Made by a program: the position numbers and the translations under genes. This document shows, one piece after another, positions 28,423-37,711 of a stretch of 64,000 bases of DNA. Below the pieces are notes generated by a model. It was not told the origin of the DNA, made no database searches, and was given only the letters and a program-made list of their open reading frames with translations. Every line of letters begins with the position of its first letter. Position 1 is the stretch's first letter. Origin of the DNA: Rhodobacteraceae bacterium Alg238-R152 (lineage in GTDB: Bacteria; Pseudomonadota; Alphaproteobacteria; Rhodobacterales; Rhodobacteraceae); the NCBI GenBank assembly GCA_900537125.1, contig UNRJ01000007.1:1-64000 (forward strand). The letters are read 5' to 3'.

Positions 28423-28830
28423 TCAGCCCGGCATTTTCTCAAATGCGGGAAGACCGTCTTCGAGGACAGTCGCGTTGAGTTTGCTGGAAACGTAGACGTT
28501 CACCTTGGGGGCAAACTCTTCTTGTTCTTTGATGTTGCCAGCGCGGATGCCCAGCATGCCTTCGCGGGCGGAGTTTTGGGTAAATAGCGGCGTGCCGCAG
28601 GTGCCGCAGAAGTGTTTGGTCATTGTGGTGCCCGCATCTGAGCCGTGCGAAAATGTTTTGGGTGTACCGGTGATTTTGACGTCATCCTGTTTCATGAACA
28701 TCAGTGTGGCATAGGCGCTGCCTGTGGAGTGACGGCAGGCGGTGCAATGGCAATTGGCCATGACCGGCACGTCGCCATCCGCTTCAAATGAGATTTCGCC
28801 GCAGAGGCAGTGACCTGTGAGATGTGTCAT
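28423..28830 (-). CDS. GFA family protein (CENP-V/GFA zinc domain)
   Basis: 135 residues from ATG 28830, with AAGGGA upstream; an open frame continues to 28968 but lacks conserved sequence. Zinc-binding Cys pattern: GHCLCGEISF, CHCTACR and FCGTCGTPL. The family is named after glutathione-dependent formaldehyde-activating enzyme, but most members are uncharacterised glutathione- or zinc-related proteins. Confidence 0.87.
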   Translation of the reverse strand: MTHLTGHCLCGEISFEADGDVPVMANCHCTACRHSTGSAYATLMFMKQDDVKITGTPKTFSHGSDAGTTMTKHFCGTCGTPLFTQNSAREGMLGIRAGNIKEQEEFAPKVNVYVSSKLNATVLEDGLPAFEKMPG

Positions 28831-29005
28831 GGGGTGTCCCTTGTTTGTTCGCGTTTTGTGGCACGAGACTAAGGGAAAGGTGACATTCATCAAGGTTTCT
28901 GGGGGCAGATCACTGAATGGTGTTTTGATTGCCTTGCGCAGGCGGCGTTTTGGTCGATTTGGAACCAACAGTGGAAGGGGCGGTCAAAATGGCGTCTGAA
29001 CCCGT

Positions 29006-29617
29006 CTAGAATTTAATGGCCTCAATGACTTGTGGCAATTTCTCTGCCAAGTTGATCCCAGGGCAGAGTGTGCTGGCATGCGTCTTGTGATGTCCGATGT
29101 GGTCCGGTGCAATATTATGTTGTGAGGACAGTTGTTCCAGAATTTCCGTTAAGGCGCGCAATTGAGCAGCGGTTGGCATCTCCACTTCGAAGTTGCCTTC
29201 AACCACAATCGCGATGTGGCCGGTGGGGTTATAGTTGGTGTTGGTGTCCCCGACAAAGGAAACCTCACGGCCTTCTGCCACCCGCCCGGAGGCACCGATG
29301 TAATAGTGATACGGCACATCCGACCAGGCTTTCTTTGATCGCCCATCAGCCAGTTTGGCGTTGCTTTGTGAGAAATTCTGAAGGGAGCGGAGTTTGGCTT
29401 CTAGGGGTTTGGATGGGTTTTGCCGGACAGCCGTGTGGTGAATTGTCAGAAATTTTGGTGTATGCGGGATTTGCGCAGACAGAGGTGGTTTTGCGCCCCA
29501 GGCGTCACGGGTCACGAGTTCCACCGCGGGACCTGCGGAGGGCAGTGCTGCAACAAGTGCCGCGATGATCAGAACGGCGGGTCTAGTTGCCTTTTTTGAC
29601 ATAGGCATCCGAAACAT
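29006..29617 (-). CDS. Peptidoglycan recognition/N-acetylmuramoyl-L-alanine amidase (Amidase_2)
   Basis: 203 residues from ATG 29617, chosen for the GAAGGAG upstream; it overlaps the protease gene by 35 bp. A signal peptide ends near residue 30 (AALPSAGPAVE). Amidase_2/PGRP zinc residues: IHHTA (His), GHHKTHASTLCPG (His and Cys). The Cys ligand, missing in non-catalytic PGRPs, is present, so it should cut the MurNAc-L-Ala bond. Probably periplasmic cell-wall hydrolase, co-expressed with the M48 protease. Confidence 0.87.
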   Translation of the reverse strand: MFRMPMSKKATRPAVLIIAALVAALPSAGPAVELVTRDAWGAKPPLSAQIPHTPKFLTIHHTAVRQNPSKPLEAKLRSLQNFSQSNAKLADGRSKKAWSDVPYHYYIGASGRVAEGREVSFVGDTNTNYNPTGHIAIVVEGNFEVEMPTAAQLRALTEILEQLSSQHNIAPDHIGHHKTHASTLCPGINLAEKLPQVIEAIKF

Positions 29618-30473
29618 ATTGTTTCACTCCTTCAAGCGCATGAAAGGCACTGCTGCGGCTGTTGGTGGCGACCACAACGGAGTAAAGGCCGTTGGAGAGT
29701 TTTGCATAACTATCGGTGTTTACCAATCTGACCGGCAGGCCTTGAGCTTGCAGCCTATGCAATAAAATCTCAGCCTGAGCAACGGACGCATGTGGGTACG
29801 AGCCCGCGATCACAAACCAATCCCCCGCCACACTGGAGGTTGTCGGAGTTGACGGTTCATCTTTTGGGGTGGAGCGGATCACTTGACCGCCGGTGGCGTC
29901 TCGCCAGCCAACCGCCACAGCTTCCAATCGGGCGCCTCTGGGCGGGTGGGTGTCGCTGCCTGAAGCGGACAATTGTTTGAACAGCCATTGCGCGTCTTGC
30001 AGGCTGCCCCCCAGTTTTCCAACCGCAAAACCGGCAAATTTGTCAGCCTCAAGTTCGGTGGGCGGACGGCTGCCACCTGCTTCAAGCGTGTGGCCGTTGA
30101 GGTGGTGCGCAATTTCGTGGCTCAGCAAGGCCACTGCTGCCCAGCGGTTGTTCGCGATTTCGTTCTGGATCCAGTCTTCGCTGTACACAATCAAGCGCTG
30201 GTCACCGTCAATCACTGCCGCAGCATTTGGCACATTGCCGGCATAAATCTGAAATCGGGGAACAAGCCCGACGGTGGACAGGATATCGGCCACAAGGTCT
30301 TCGGCTTGTTTGCTAGAGGAGAACGAATAGATTTGTTCATCAAAGACTTCGTCGGGGGCAAAGGAACAGAGGTGGTCTTGTCCCCCAAGGTTAAGCAGCG
30401 TTTGCGCCGACACTTGAGGCGTGAAAAGGCTGAGAGAGAACAGTGCGGCGCTGAATTTTGTAAGGGTCTTCAT
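29583..30473 (-). CDS. M48-type metalloprotease with C-terminal SPOR domain
   Basis: 296 residues. Signal peptide (about 1-23, ending QVSAQ). Zinc site HEIAHH with the third ligand Glu in ELEADKFAG, typical of M48 peptidases such as BepA/YfgC. The C-terminus (about 215-290; FVIAGSYPHASVAQAEILL) is SPOR-like, a domain that binds denuded septal peptidoglycan. This pairing with a cell-wall amidase points to envelope or septum maintenance (inference). Confidence 0.82.
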   Translation of the reverse strand: MKTLTKFSAALFSLSLFTPQVSAQTLLNLGGQDHLCSFAPDEVFDEQIYSFSSSKQAEDLVADILSTVGLVPRFQIYAGNVPNAAAVIDGDQRLIVYSEDWIQNEIANNRWAAVALLSHEIAHHLNGHTLEAGGSRPPTELEADKFAGFAVGKLGGSLQDAQWLFKQLSASGSDTHPPRGARLEAVAVGWRDATGGQVIRSTPKDEPSTPTTSSVAGDWFVIAGSYPHASVAQAEILLHRLQAQGLPVRLVNTDSYAKLSNGLYSVVVATNSRSSAFHALEGVKQYVSDAYVKKGN

Positions 30474-30544
30474 GGTGTTTCCGAAACGTGATGACAGTGT
30501 CTTTGTTACCGCAACTTCACCAAAGACGATTGGAATTTCAAGGT

Positions 30545-31351
30545 TTATTGACGCACAATGGCCTCCCCGCGTGGATGGATGTGCGCCAATCTTGCATCCA
30601 CGTAGAGCACGTTGCGCTGCGTGCGCTCCAAATCTGTGAGCACGCGGTAGGTTTCTTCGATTTGGGGCAGGGCGAGGATGTGCTCTGGTTTGCCGTCCGC
30701 TAGGATCGCCCCGTCGCGTAGGAGCACGAGGCGATCGCAGAATTTTGCCGCGAGATTGAGATCATGCAGCGCGGCCATCACCACGGGTTTCTTGCGGTCC
30801 ATCTCGTTGCGGATTGAGGTCAGGATTGAAAGCTGATGGTGCAAATCAAGGGCGCTGGTGGGTTCATCAAGCAGGATCACATCTGGCGCACGCACGATGG
30901 TTTGGGCCACAGCGACCATTTGCGCTTGCCCGCCGCTGAGATCCGCAACGCCGCGGTTGGCGAGGTGGGACAATCCAAGGGCATGTAGTGTGTCGGAGAC
31001 GCGGTCGAGGTTGTCATCGTTCACTCGCCAGCCGGTGGTTTGTTTGAGCGCCAGCAGCACGCTTTCAAACACCGAGAGCAGCGCGTTGCAGCCATAGGCT
31101 TGCGGCATATAGGCGACACGTTTGGCGCGATCTTTGCGGCCCAGACAGGTGACGTCTTCACCTGCGATGGTGATGGCGCCTTTGCTGGGCGTGATCAGGC
31201 CCGCGATGGTTTTGAACAGGGTGGATTTGCCAGCAGCGTTGGGGCCGATGAGGCCAACAAAGGCCCCGGGGGGGATGTCGGTGACGGTCACATCTTGCAA
31301 GACATTGGTGCGGCCGTAGCCTGCGGAGAGATTGGCGATGGTCAGGGTCAT
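30545..31351 (-). CDS. ABC transporter ATP-binding protein, iron-complex uptake (FecE-like)
   Basis: 268 residues from ATG 31351, which overlaps the permease stop by 4 bp with GGAG upstream; the long open frame before it is a shadow of the permease gene. Walker A GPNAAGKST, signature LSGGQAQM, Walker B VILLDEPTSALD, switch His in AALHDL. Powers the FecCD-type permease upstream. Confidence 0.93.
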   Translation of the reverse strand: MTLTIANLSAGYGRTNVLQDVTVTDIPPGAFVGLIGPNAAGKSTLFKTIAGLITPSKGAITIAGEDVTCLGRKDRAKRVAYMPQAYGCNALLSVFESVLLALKQTTGWRVNDDNLDRVSDTLHALGLSHLANRGVADLSGGQAQMVAVAQTIVRAPDVILLDEPTSALDLHHQLSILTSIRNEMDRKKPVVMAALHDLNLAAKFCDRLVLLRDGAILADGKPEHILALPQIEETYRVLTDLERTQRNVLYVDARLAHIHPRGEAIVRQ

Positions 31352-32409
31352 TGCAGGCGCTCCCGTCGTGAGCTGAGGATGATCGAGATAAAGATCGGCA
31401 CGCCAATCAGCGAGGTGATGATGCCAATTGGGTAGATGATGCCGGGGGTGATGGTTTTGGAGATCAGGGACGTGAGCGAGAGCACCAGTGCGCCCACCAA
31501 GGCGGAGAGCGGCACGAAGTAGCGTTGGTCTTCGCCCACCAGCATGCGGGCAATGTGCGGCCCAACAAGACCCACAAAGCCAACAGTACCGACAAAAGAC
31601 ACGGCGGTGGCCGCAAGCAGGGAGATGCAGATCAGCATTTCCACGCGCAGGCGCCCAACGTCCACGCCCATGCTTTGCGCTGTAGTCTCGCCCATGCGCA
31701 GGGCGGTCATCGGCCACGTGCGGTAGAGGCTGAAGGGGATGGCAAAGCACAAGAGGATGGTGCCAAGGCCGATCTTTTCCCAGCTGGCGCGGCTGAGAGA
31801 GCCCATCATCCAAAACACAATGCGGGCGATTTGGTCCTCGGATGCCATGTATTGCATAAGCGCCAGCAGGGCGGAGAAAGTGAAGAAAATTGCGATGCCA
31901 AACAGGATCATGGTTTCGGACCCAACGCCTTTGATGCGGGTGGCGAGCAGGATGAAGCCGCAGGTGAACAGTGCAAAGACAAAGGCGTTTACGGTCACGA
32001 GGAGCGGGCCAACGGCGGGGATAACGCTGATGCCCAGCACAATGGCGAGCGAGGCGCCAAAGCTGGCGGCGGCGGAGACGCCCAACGTAAACGGTTCGGC
32101 CAGCGGGTTGTTGAGGATGGTTTGCATCTGTGCGCCAGCAACAGCCAGAAGCGCACCAACCAAGACGGCGGTCACGGCAACGGGCAGGCGGTAGTCCCAG
32201 ACAATGACTTTGAGGCGCGCCCCGTGGGACATTGGGTCAAACAGCACCTCGGCGATGGTGGACAGGCTGTAGCCGCCCGGGCCGGTGGTGATGTCCAACA
32301 GGAAGCTCAGGCACAGAAGGCCAAACACGGCGGCGATGACGCCGTACCGACGCGCCACACGCGCCACATAATCGTGGCGCAACGCCACGGGATCAACATT
32401 GAGGGTCAC
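31348..32409 (-). CDS. FecCD-family iron-complex ABC permease
   Basis: 353 residues, about 10 membrane helices. FecCD/BtuC-like signatures: GALLAVAGAQMQTILNNPLAEPFTLGVS split over the TM2-TM3 region and VGLVGPHIARML near the ATPase-coupling helix. Second gene of the binding protein-permease-ATPase operon. Substrate is likely a ferric siderophore or heme; not decidable from sequence alone. Confidence 0.92.
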   Translation of the reverse strand: MTLNVDPVALRHDYVARVARRYGVIAAVFGLLCLSFLLDITTGPGGYSLSTIAEVLFDPMSHGARLKVIVWDYRLPVAVTAVLVGALLAVAGAQMQTILNNPLAEPFTLGVSAAASFGASLAIVLGISVIPAVGPLLVTVNAFVFALFTCGFILLATRIKGVGSETMILFGIAIFFTFSALLALMQYMASEDQIARIVFWMMGSLSRASWEKIGLGTILLCFAIPFSLYRTWPMTALRMGETTAQSMGVDVGRLRVEMLICISLLAATAVSFVGTVGFVGLVGPHIARMLVGEDQRYFVPLSALVGALVLSLTSLISKTITPGIIYPIGIITSLIGVPIFISIILSSRRERLQ

Positions 32410-32481
32410 GAGGGTGGTCTCCGGTGGGGGGGAAGAGAGTCCGGCCCCGCAATGTGCGGAGCCGGGTGTTGGCGGGGGTGA

Positions 32482-33636
32482 TTAGCCGCCAACCTCCAAA
32501 CTGCCCCAGAACACGCCGGAGTAGTCGATCGGAAGGAACTTATCATGCAATTCCTTCATTGAGGTCTCTGGGTCCACGTCCTCAAACAGCTCCGGGTGCA
32601 TCCATTTGGCAAAAGCCTGCATGGCCACAAAGTGATACGGGCTGTTGTAGAACTGGTGGTAGACCGAGTGGAAACGGCCGTTTTTCACCGCCGACAGCTC
32701 GCCCCAACCGTCACGGGAGGCTAGTGCGCTCAGGCGCTCTTGTACCTGTGCTTGTTCAGCTTCGTACCCAAACAGCACAGCCGTGGTGGCCGGGTTGGCC
32801 TCAGACCAGTTGGCGCCAGTGCCTATGATGATTTCCGGATCATCCGCAAAGATCGCCTCAAGGCTGACGCTGGTTCGGAAGCCCGGGAATTTTAGGGAGC
32901 CCCAGTTGCGGCCACCGGACATATCAACCAGACGTCCAAGGTTGGCTGCACCAAAGGTGTTGCAGCATTTGTTTGGGTTATAGCCCGCGGCGCTTTCGAT
33001 GAAGACAACAGGGCGGTCTTCAACTGGGATCTGCTCCACGCGGGAATAGATCAGCTTCATCTGCTGTTGATAGTAGTCGCTAAAGGCGTCCGCATTGTCA
33101 CGTTTGTCAAAAATGCGGCCCATCAGCTGAATGCTGGACACGGTGTTTTGGGTTGGGTTTTGACGGAAATCGACAAAGACGGTGGCGACGCCAGCCTCTT
33201 CGAGCTTCTCGATGATGCCGCTTTCCTGCGCCTTGAGCAGGTTGCCGAGGTTCATAAACACCACTTCGGTGCCTAGCGTGATCACAGCCTCAAGGTTCCA
33301 CTCATCCGAGTAGGGGCTGCCAAAGCTCTTAAGATCAGCAATCTCGGGAAATTTTTCGAGGTATTTGCGGTAGGCGTCCGGGTCATATTTGACCATGTCG
33401 TCTTTCCAGCCAACGACACGCTCAAATGGGTTTTCTTGATCCACAACCGCAATGGAATAGATCATGCGGCCTTCGCCGATGACAATTTTGGACGGGTTTT
33501 TCTCTACTTCAACAACGCGGCCTGCAACGTCGGTGACAGTGATGGTCTCTGCGAGGGCGATCGTGGCGGACGTTGCGGTAAACGTCATAGCTGCGGCAGC
33601 GGAGCAAAGACCCCGTGTCAGTGTACTGACTTTCAT
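32482..33636 (-). CDS. Periplasmic iron-complex binding protein
   Basis: 384 residues from ATG 33636 with AAGGAG 6 bp upstream. A signal peptide ends near residue 29 (TIALAE). FecB/FhuD-like class III binding fold: VTDVAGRVVEVEKNPSKIV, and a long backbone helix. A Cys-Cys pair (NKCCNTFG) is unusual. Upstream there is a palindrome CAAGTACTTG (33709-33718) that could be an operator. No TonB receptor gene is adjacent. Confidence 0.88.
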   Translation of the reverse strand: MKVSTLTRGLCSAAAAMTFTATSATIALAETITVTDVAGRVVEVEKNPSKIVIGEGRMIYSIAVVDQENPFERVVGWKDDMVKYDPDAYRKYLEKFPEIADLKSFGSPYSDEWNLEAVITLGTEVVFMNLGNLLKAQESGIIEKLEEAGVATVFVDFRQNPTQNTVSSIQLMGRIFDKRDNADAFSDYYQQQMKLIYSRVEQIPVEDRPVVFIESAAGYNPNKCCNTFGAANLGRLVDMSGGRNWGSLKFPGFRTSVSLEAIFADDPEIIIGTGANWSEANPATTAVLFGYEAEQAQVQERLSALASRDGWGELSAVKNGRFHSVYHQFYNSPYHFVAMQAFAKWMHPELFEDVDPETSMKELHDKFLPIDYSGVFWGSLEVGG

Positions 33637-34229
33637 GGGTCTCTCCTTGGATGTGTCGCGATCAGAGCCGCGAACTAGGCGCAAAAGAAGGTAGTCTATC
33701 AAAAGAGTCAAGTACTTGTGGCGTTTTTTACGAGACCTGAGCAAAGAGGATAGGAGGGCTGTGTGTGGCCGTTGTATTAAGGGGGGCGAGTGAAAGGGGC
33801 TCAGACTGCGCAGGCGTCAGTTGGTAAGGACTGCTTCCAGCCCATATAAGACATTCGCCCAGGCGCAGCGATGGCGCCGCTGCAAGCGTCGAGGAAAATG
33901 CGAGAATTCCCGAAAGCGGACCTTCAGATCGGTGAAACAGGGCAGTGAGATGGTGCGCTGCGCTTAAGGTCAGGAAGGCGTAAAAGCGGTTAGTCAAACA
34001 GGTCTCTTCAGGCGACCGCTCTTCGCAGTGAAGCGGGCTCCCAAGCAATTTTATTTTGACCGTAGGTATTCACTTGCAAAACGGCCAATGCGCGTGTTTC
34101 AGAACACGGCCCCCGACGCGGGAAAAACAAGTTTCGGAAATTCCATCAAGAATTAGTATTTCCTCGCCCCTTTAAGGTCCACGTTGCCGCATGGAGACGA
34201 CCGGAAGGAAGCGACAATCATTTTGGTTG
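33637..34229. other. 593-bp stretch without a recognised gene
   Basis: Holds the upstream region of the iron transporter and the 3' flank of the AlbA_2 gene. One minus-strand open frame (33728-34048) has no codon or domain support. The section 33870-34050 reads like degraded sequence (for example CGAAAGCGGACCTTC). No tRNA, repeat pair or integrase seen. Confidence 0.5.
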
Positions 34230-35000
34230 CTATTCAACACGACATCTAATCAACGCTTCGATTGCTCTCGCTTTAATTTCAGCGCTTCCATTTCCGTTGC
34301 GCACATAAACAATCTCATCATTCATCTGTGTTGGCCGTCTACACACAGTAATCCCTTGTGTCCTGGGCCTGACTATAACGACACAAACCGTCGCTCCATC
34401 TTGACAAACGAGACGCCGAGAGATGTGCCCAATGCAGCTACGATAGTCATAAATGTATTTTTCAAGACATGCAGAAAAGAAGAGCTCCCAGGTGTCGAAG
34501 CTCTTTTCCCTCCCTGGAATGTAATCAAGTTCACAATTTATTCCGCAAATTTCTCGATCATCACTCACTCCAACCAGCAAGGTGCCTCCATCAGAGTTTA
34601 AAAAGGCGCAGATCGTTTTGATGCATTCAAATACCAAATCATCAGACACCCAATTTTCTCGCGGAACTTTCTCATTTCCAAATACGCGCTTCTTGAGGTA
34701 GAGCGATTCCTTGAATTCAACTTCCTGCCCTTCCTCCGACTGAATCGCATCATGCAAAGCTTGAACAAAGCGCTCGGTGGTTTTTATTCTCGATACTACG
34801 CGTGTCTGATCCAGCTCTCCCTCCGAGACTGGCGGGTTTAGTTCCAACCCTTTCTCAAGCAACGCCTCCGTAATTTGTGTACAAGCGGATATGGCACCCA
34901 AATCAGAGAAGTCTGGCAACTTCCGCAGGTCGTTTATCGTACATTCGAGCCCAGCTTGATAAGCCTGAACCACCAATTCCAGGAAATCCCCCGAGGCCAT
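34230..35000 (-). CDS. AlbA_2/Schlafen-type putative ATP-/nucleic-acid-binding protein
   Basis: 256 residues. The AlbA_2 (Schlafen-core) pattern covers about residues 90-250: E95-F-K-E, N135-S-D-G-G-T-L-L-V-G-V-S-D-D, and a late Y232-V-R-N-G. The N-terminal 85 residues are helical and not recognised. Its ATG overlaps the stop of the DUF262 gene by one base (TAATG), so the two are translationally coupled. The pair is visibly more AT-rich than its surroundings, suggesting transfer. A defence role is inferred. Confidence 0.8.
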   Translation of the reverse strand: MASGDFLELVVQAYQAGLECTINDLRKLPDFSDLGAISACTQITEALLEKGLELNPPVSEGELDQTRVVSRIKTTERFVQALHDAIQSEEGQEVEFKESLYLKKRVFGNEKVPRENWVSDDLVFECIKTICAFLNSDGGTLLVGVSDDREICGINCELDYIPGREKSFDTWELFFSACLEKYIYDYRSCIGHISRRLVCQDGATVCVVIVRPRTQGITVCRRPTQMNDEIVYVRNGNGSAEIKARAIEALIRCRVE

Positions 35001-36928
35001 TATAAAATTTTTGTCAGGGAAACAAGTTGGTCGGCGATCAAGTTCGCGCGACGTTTCCAGAACGCCTCAATTCCAGACATTCCGCTTTTCAAAAGATTGA
35101 AGCACTCTTCGTCTATGAAAACTTCCTCAAAGGAGGCCCTAATCGCTCCTTCATATTTTATGCCTTTCTCAAGAAAGAATGTCGCTGGACTTTTCGATTT
35201 CCACAAATTGTTCACCTCACGAGATATTGGCATCAAATTTGATATCGAATCGACGTAATCTTCCGAAACTGCATCTTTTCCCAACAAGCTAAAGTAATCA
35301 CCAGAGGCGTTCTCGCGGCACCACCTTTTCGGATAAATGTGGTGCAACTCAACACGGCTACCTTCTTCTCCTATTAACATTTTACCCATGAAATCTTTAG
35401 ATGCGGAAGCAATCATCGGCAGAAGGAGGGCAGACTGAATTGCTCCTCCAGGACGCCCATTCAGCAAGAGTTCAACCAACTGTTCATGAGATCGGACCTC
35501 AGAGTGCGGGATTTCACGACTGATTTGCTCTTCAGCAAAGGTTAGCCATTCGGTTCGGCTTGTAAAGTTTCCCTTGGAACCAAGGATGGACTTTAGCAAG
35601 TTCATATCAGTTCCCATTTGGCTCAGAAATCCCTGATCGTATCTCGTCGCTAGAGCGTTTCTCCAAAAAAATGCACGATAAAGCAAATCGAGATCGCCTA
35701 CAGACCAACTCCCGTGTGTGCTCTCTGGATCAAAGCGCTTGTGCCACCGGAGGCCGACATAGATCCCTGATGAAATTGGATACGGGCATTGCAGATATCC
35801 GAATGCACCACCGGCAACCACATTTTGGAATTCGCCAACGAATTGAGAAAATTCCTCGGTATGGTTTACCAGGTGAGTCCAGTGCTCAACCGGAGTCGCC
35901 AACAAGTCCGATGACTTAACCGAAGTAATGGACTTGGACTTGGACGATCCAGCCACCCTCCGCGCCTTAGGCTTGGTGGGGAGATCGGTAAGAGCAACAA
36001 AGCAAGCAGTTGAAATCTGGGCTATTAGCTCAGGTCTTTTTTTGGGCATCGCCCAACCTATTGCGCCGTCGAGTTGCGATAGGTCATCCATCCAGTCGCG
36101 CAAGTGCAATTTATCATTGGTGTCCCTCAATAGCCAAGAATTGATGAGATCAACCGTTGAGACCTTCATGCCTGTGAGGTTAAGTGTCTCAAAAATTTCA
36201 CAGATTTGCCCGAGGTCGTACCTTTGAGGCACTGTGCACGCGCCGAGTTTTGTCTCGGTAATGCCTTCAAAGGCCTGTTGCAAAATTTTGTCTCGCCGAG
36301 CAATCTCATCTTGATCTGGAAACTCTCCGTCGGGATAGATCGTTTCATCCTTTAGCTTTTGGATGTATCCATACCACTGCTGAAGGAGAGACTGATTTTT
36401 TTCGAAGCTAGATAGCGGGAAATACCCCTTTGCAATGCAAGCCTCTAAGTTTGTCAACCCTTCCTTTTGAATTTCGACCTTCTTCTTAAATACTACCTTC
36501 TCAAGCGGATCCTTGAGAGAGGCATTTAAGAAGTATTTACCCGAATATTTGTTTCCGCCAAAAGTCGGTGCAAATCCCGAAAATGCCATTGCCAGAGCAG
36601 TACTCCTTTGGCGACCATCGAGAATAGCCATAACTTGGGTGGGATTGGCTTCGGGCTTGCCAAATTCAAGTACAACCTTGGTTTTGGATTGACTATTCCA
36701 GTCGTCAATAGATAGCGGCTCAAGCTCTATGTGAGAGTCAGATGGCTGCTCCCATAGGGTCACCATACCAATGGGATAGCCATCGATCACAGACGTTGCC
36801 AGCCCCGCGACTGCAGAGGTGTCCCAGACAAATTCCCGCTGAAACCTGGGCACCTTCCACTTCCTGCTGCTTAGGTTCTCAAGAACCTCTGAGATAGAAA
36901 GTTCGGAAATTCTGATGCTCGATGCCAT
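35000..36928 (-). CDS. DUF262/DUF1524 protein (GmrSD-like nuclease)
   Basis: 642 residues from ATG 36928; the frame runs on to 37063, but the family-like N-terminus begins with the chosen start (IRISELSISEVLENL). DUF262 (ParB/Srx-like) has D104-G-R-Q-R, the nucleotide-handling motif. DUF1524, near the C-terminus, has the HNH-like H529-H530-I-Y-P and N564. The combination is that of type IV modification-dependent enzymes (GmrSD) and SspE. The middle 300 residues are not recognised. Low G+C relative to neighbours. Confidence 0.85.
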   Translation of the reverse strand: MASSIRISELSISEVLENLSSRKWKVPRFQREFVWDTSAVAGLATSVIDGYPIGMVTLWEQPSDSHIELEPLSIDDWNSQSKTKVVLEFGKPEANPTQVMAILDGRQRSTALAMAFSGFAPTFGGNKYSGKYFLNASLKDPLEKVVFKKKVEIQKEGLTNLEACIAKGYFPLSSFEKNQSLLQQWYGYIQKLKDETIYPDGEFPDQDEIARRDKILQQAFEGITETKLGACTVPQRYDLGQICEIFETLNLTGMKVSTVDLINSWLLRDTNDKLHLRDWMDDLSQLDGAIGWAMPKKRPELIAQISTACFVALTDLPTKPKARRVAGSSKSKSITSVKSSDLLATPVEHWTHLVNHTEEFSQFVGEFQNVVAGGAFGYLQCPYPISSGIYVGLRWHKRFDPESTHGSWSVGDLDLLYRAFFWRNALATRYDQGFLSQMGTDMNLLKSILGSKGNFTSRTEWLTFAEEQISREIPHSEVRSHEQLVELLLNGRPGGAIQSALLLPMIASASKDFMGKMLIGEEGSRVELHHIYPKRWCRENASGDYFSLLGKDAVSEDYVDSISNLMPISREVNNLWKSKSPATFFLEKGIKYEGAIRASFEEVFIDEECFNLLKSGMSGIEAFWKRRANLIADQLVSLTKIL

Positions 36929-37711
36929 AATTGCCCGCAATCTGTAATTTTTCAGCCCGAGCATGAAGGCTCGCCTGTTTAGTCCATGTACGCATGCGTT
37001 GAATCGCATGAGTTTGGTCAAGCATAGTTTCTGAGTCGGCCTAACCGCAATGGCTTCGGGCAAAGAAATTTGCGCCCTTCAGTCAATGTGATCTTTCTAT
37101 CGATCACCTTGAAGTTGAGGTGAGCCCGCAATTTGGGGCTTTCCCTGTAATTTGTATAAATGCCGATTTAGCGCATAAGTAGCTTCAACAGTCGGTGATG
37201 AGCCAACGGTGCTGCAGCAACGGTTCTCTCTTTCTAAAAACCTTGAATGCTCCAGGCGATAACGTAGACGGTCAAACAGAAATCTCTCCGAGATGGCAGA
37301 AATGTCTTCGGCAGCGGATCCCAGTTGCCTGTAACTTGCAGCAAGTGCGAAGTCTCGGCTCTGGTAGACCCAAAGTTTCCTTATCCGCCAGGGAGACAGC
37401 CCGCTATAGGCTGGCACCTCCCATCCGGTGGTCTACTCGGCGCGTGTCGAGGTCGCATACCTATCAATTTATGAATTTGATAGCTTTGTCTGCGCTGTCG
37501 CCGGTCCATCAGGAATCAATACTGCACTTTCGACGAATGGCAGCTCCTTCGGACGGCATCTCAGAAAAAGTTACGGCGGATCGTGTCAAAAGGCAGAGTT
37601 TGCAAAGTTCGCTTTCTGCGCATTGCCGTCATAGAGCGCTGAAAATACAAAATCTCCCGAGGATTACATCGGGAGCTCTTGCTAAGAGTGCTTCTGGTTT
37701 GCCTGCGCTGC
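36929..37711. other. 783-bp stretch without a recognised gene
   Basis: Upstream region of the DUF262 gene and the 3' flank of fabA. Open frames on both strands (37097-37417 minus, 37195-37746 plus) lack starts with ribosome sites, codon bias or known domains. It looks like eroded non-coding or pseudogene sequence at the edge of the transferred block. Confidence 0.5.

Noticed and set aside
33650-33740. Promoter with TTGACT -35 box before the iron-binding protein gene
   Set aside because: No -10 box at a workable spacing (17 bp gives TCTTTT); kept only the CAAGTACTTG palindrome as an observation.
33728-34048. 106-aa minus-strand open frame
   Set aside because: No ribosome site, codon bias or recognisable domain; lies in eroded-looking sequence.
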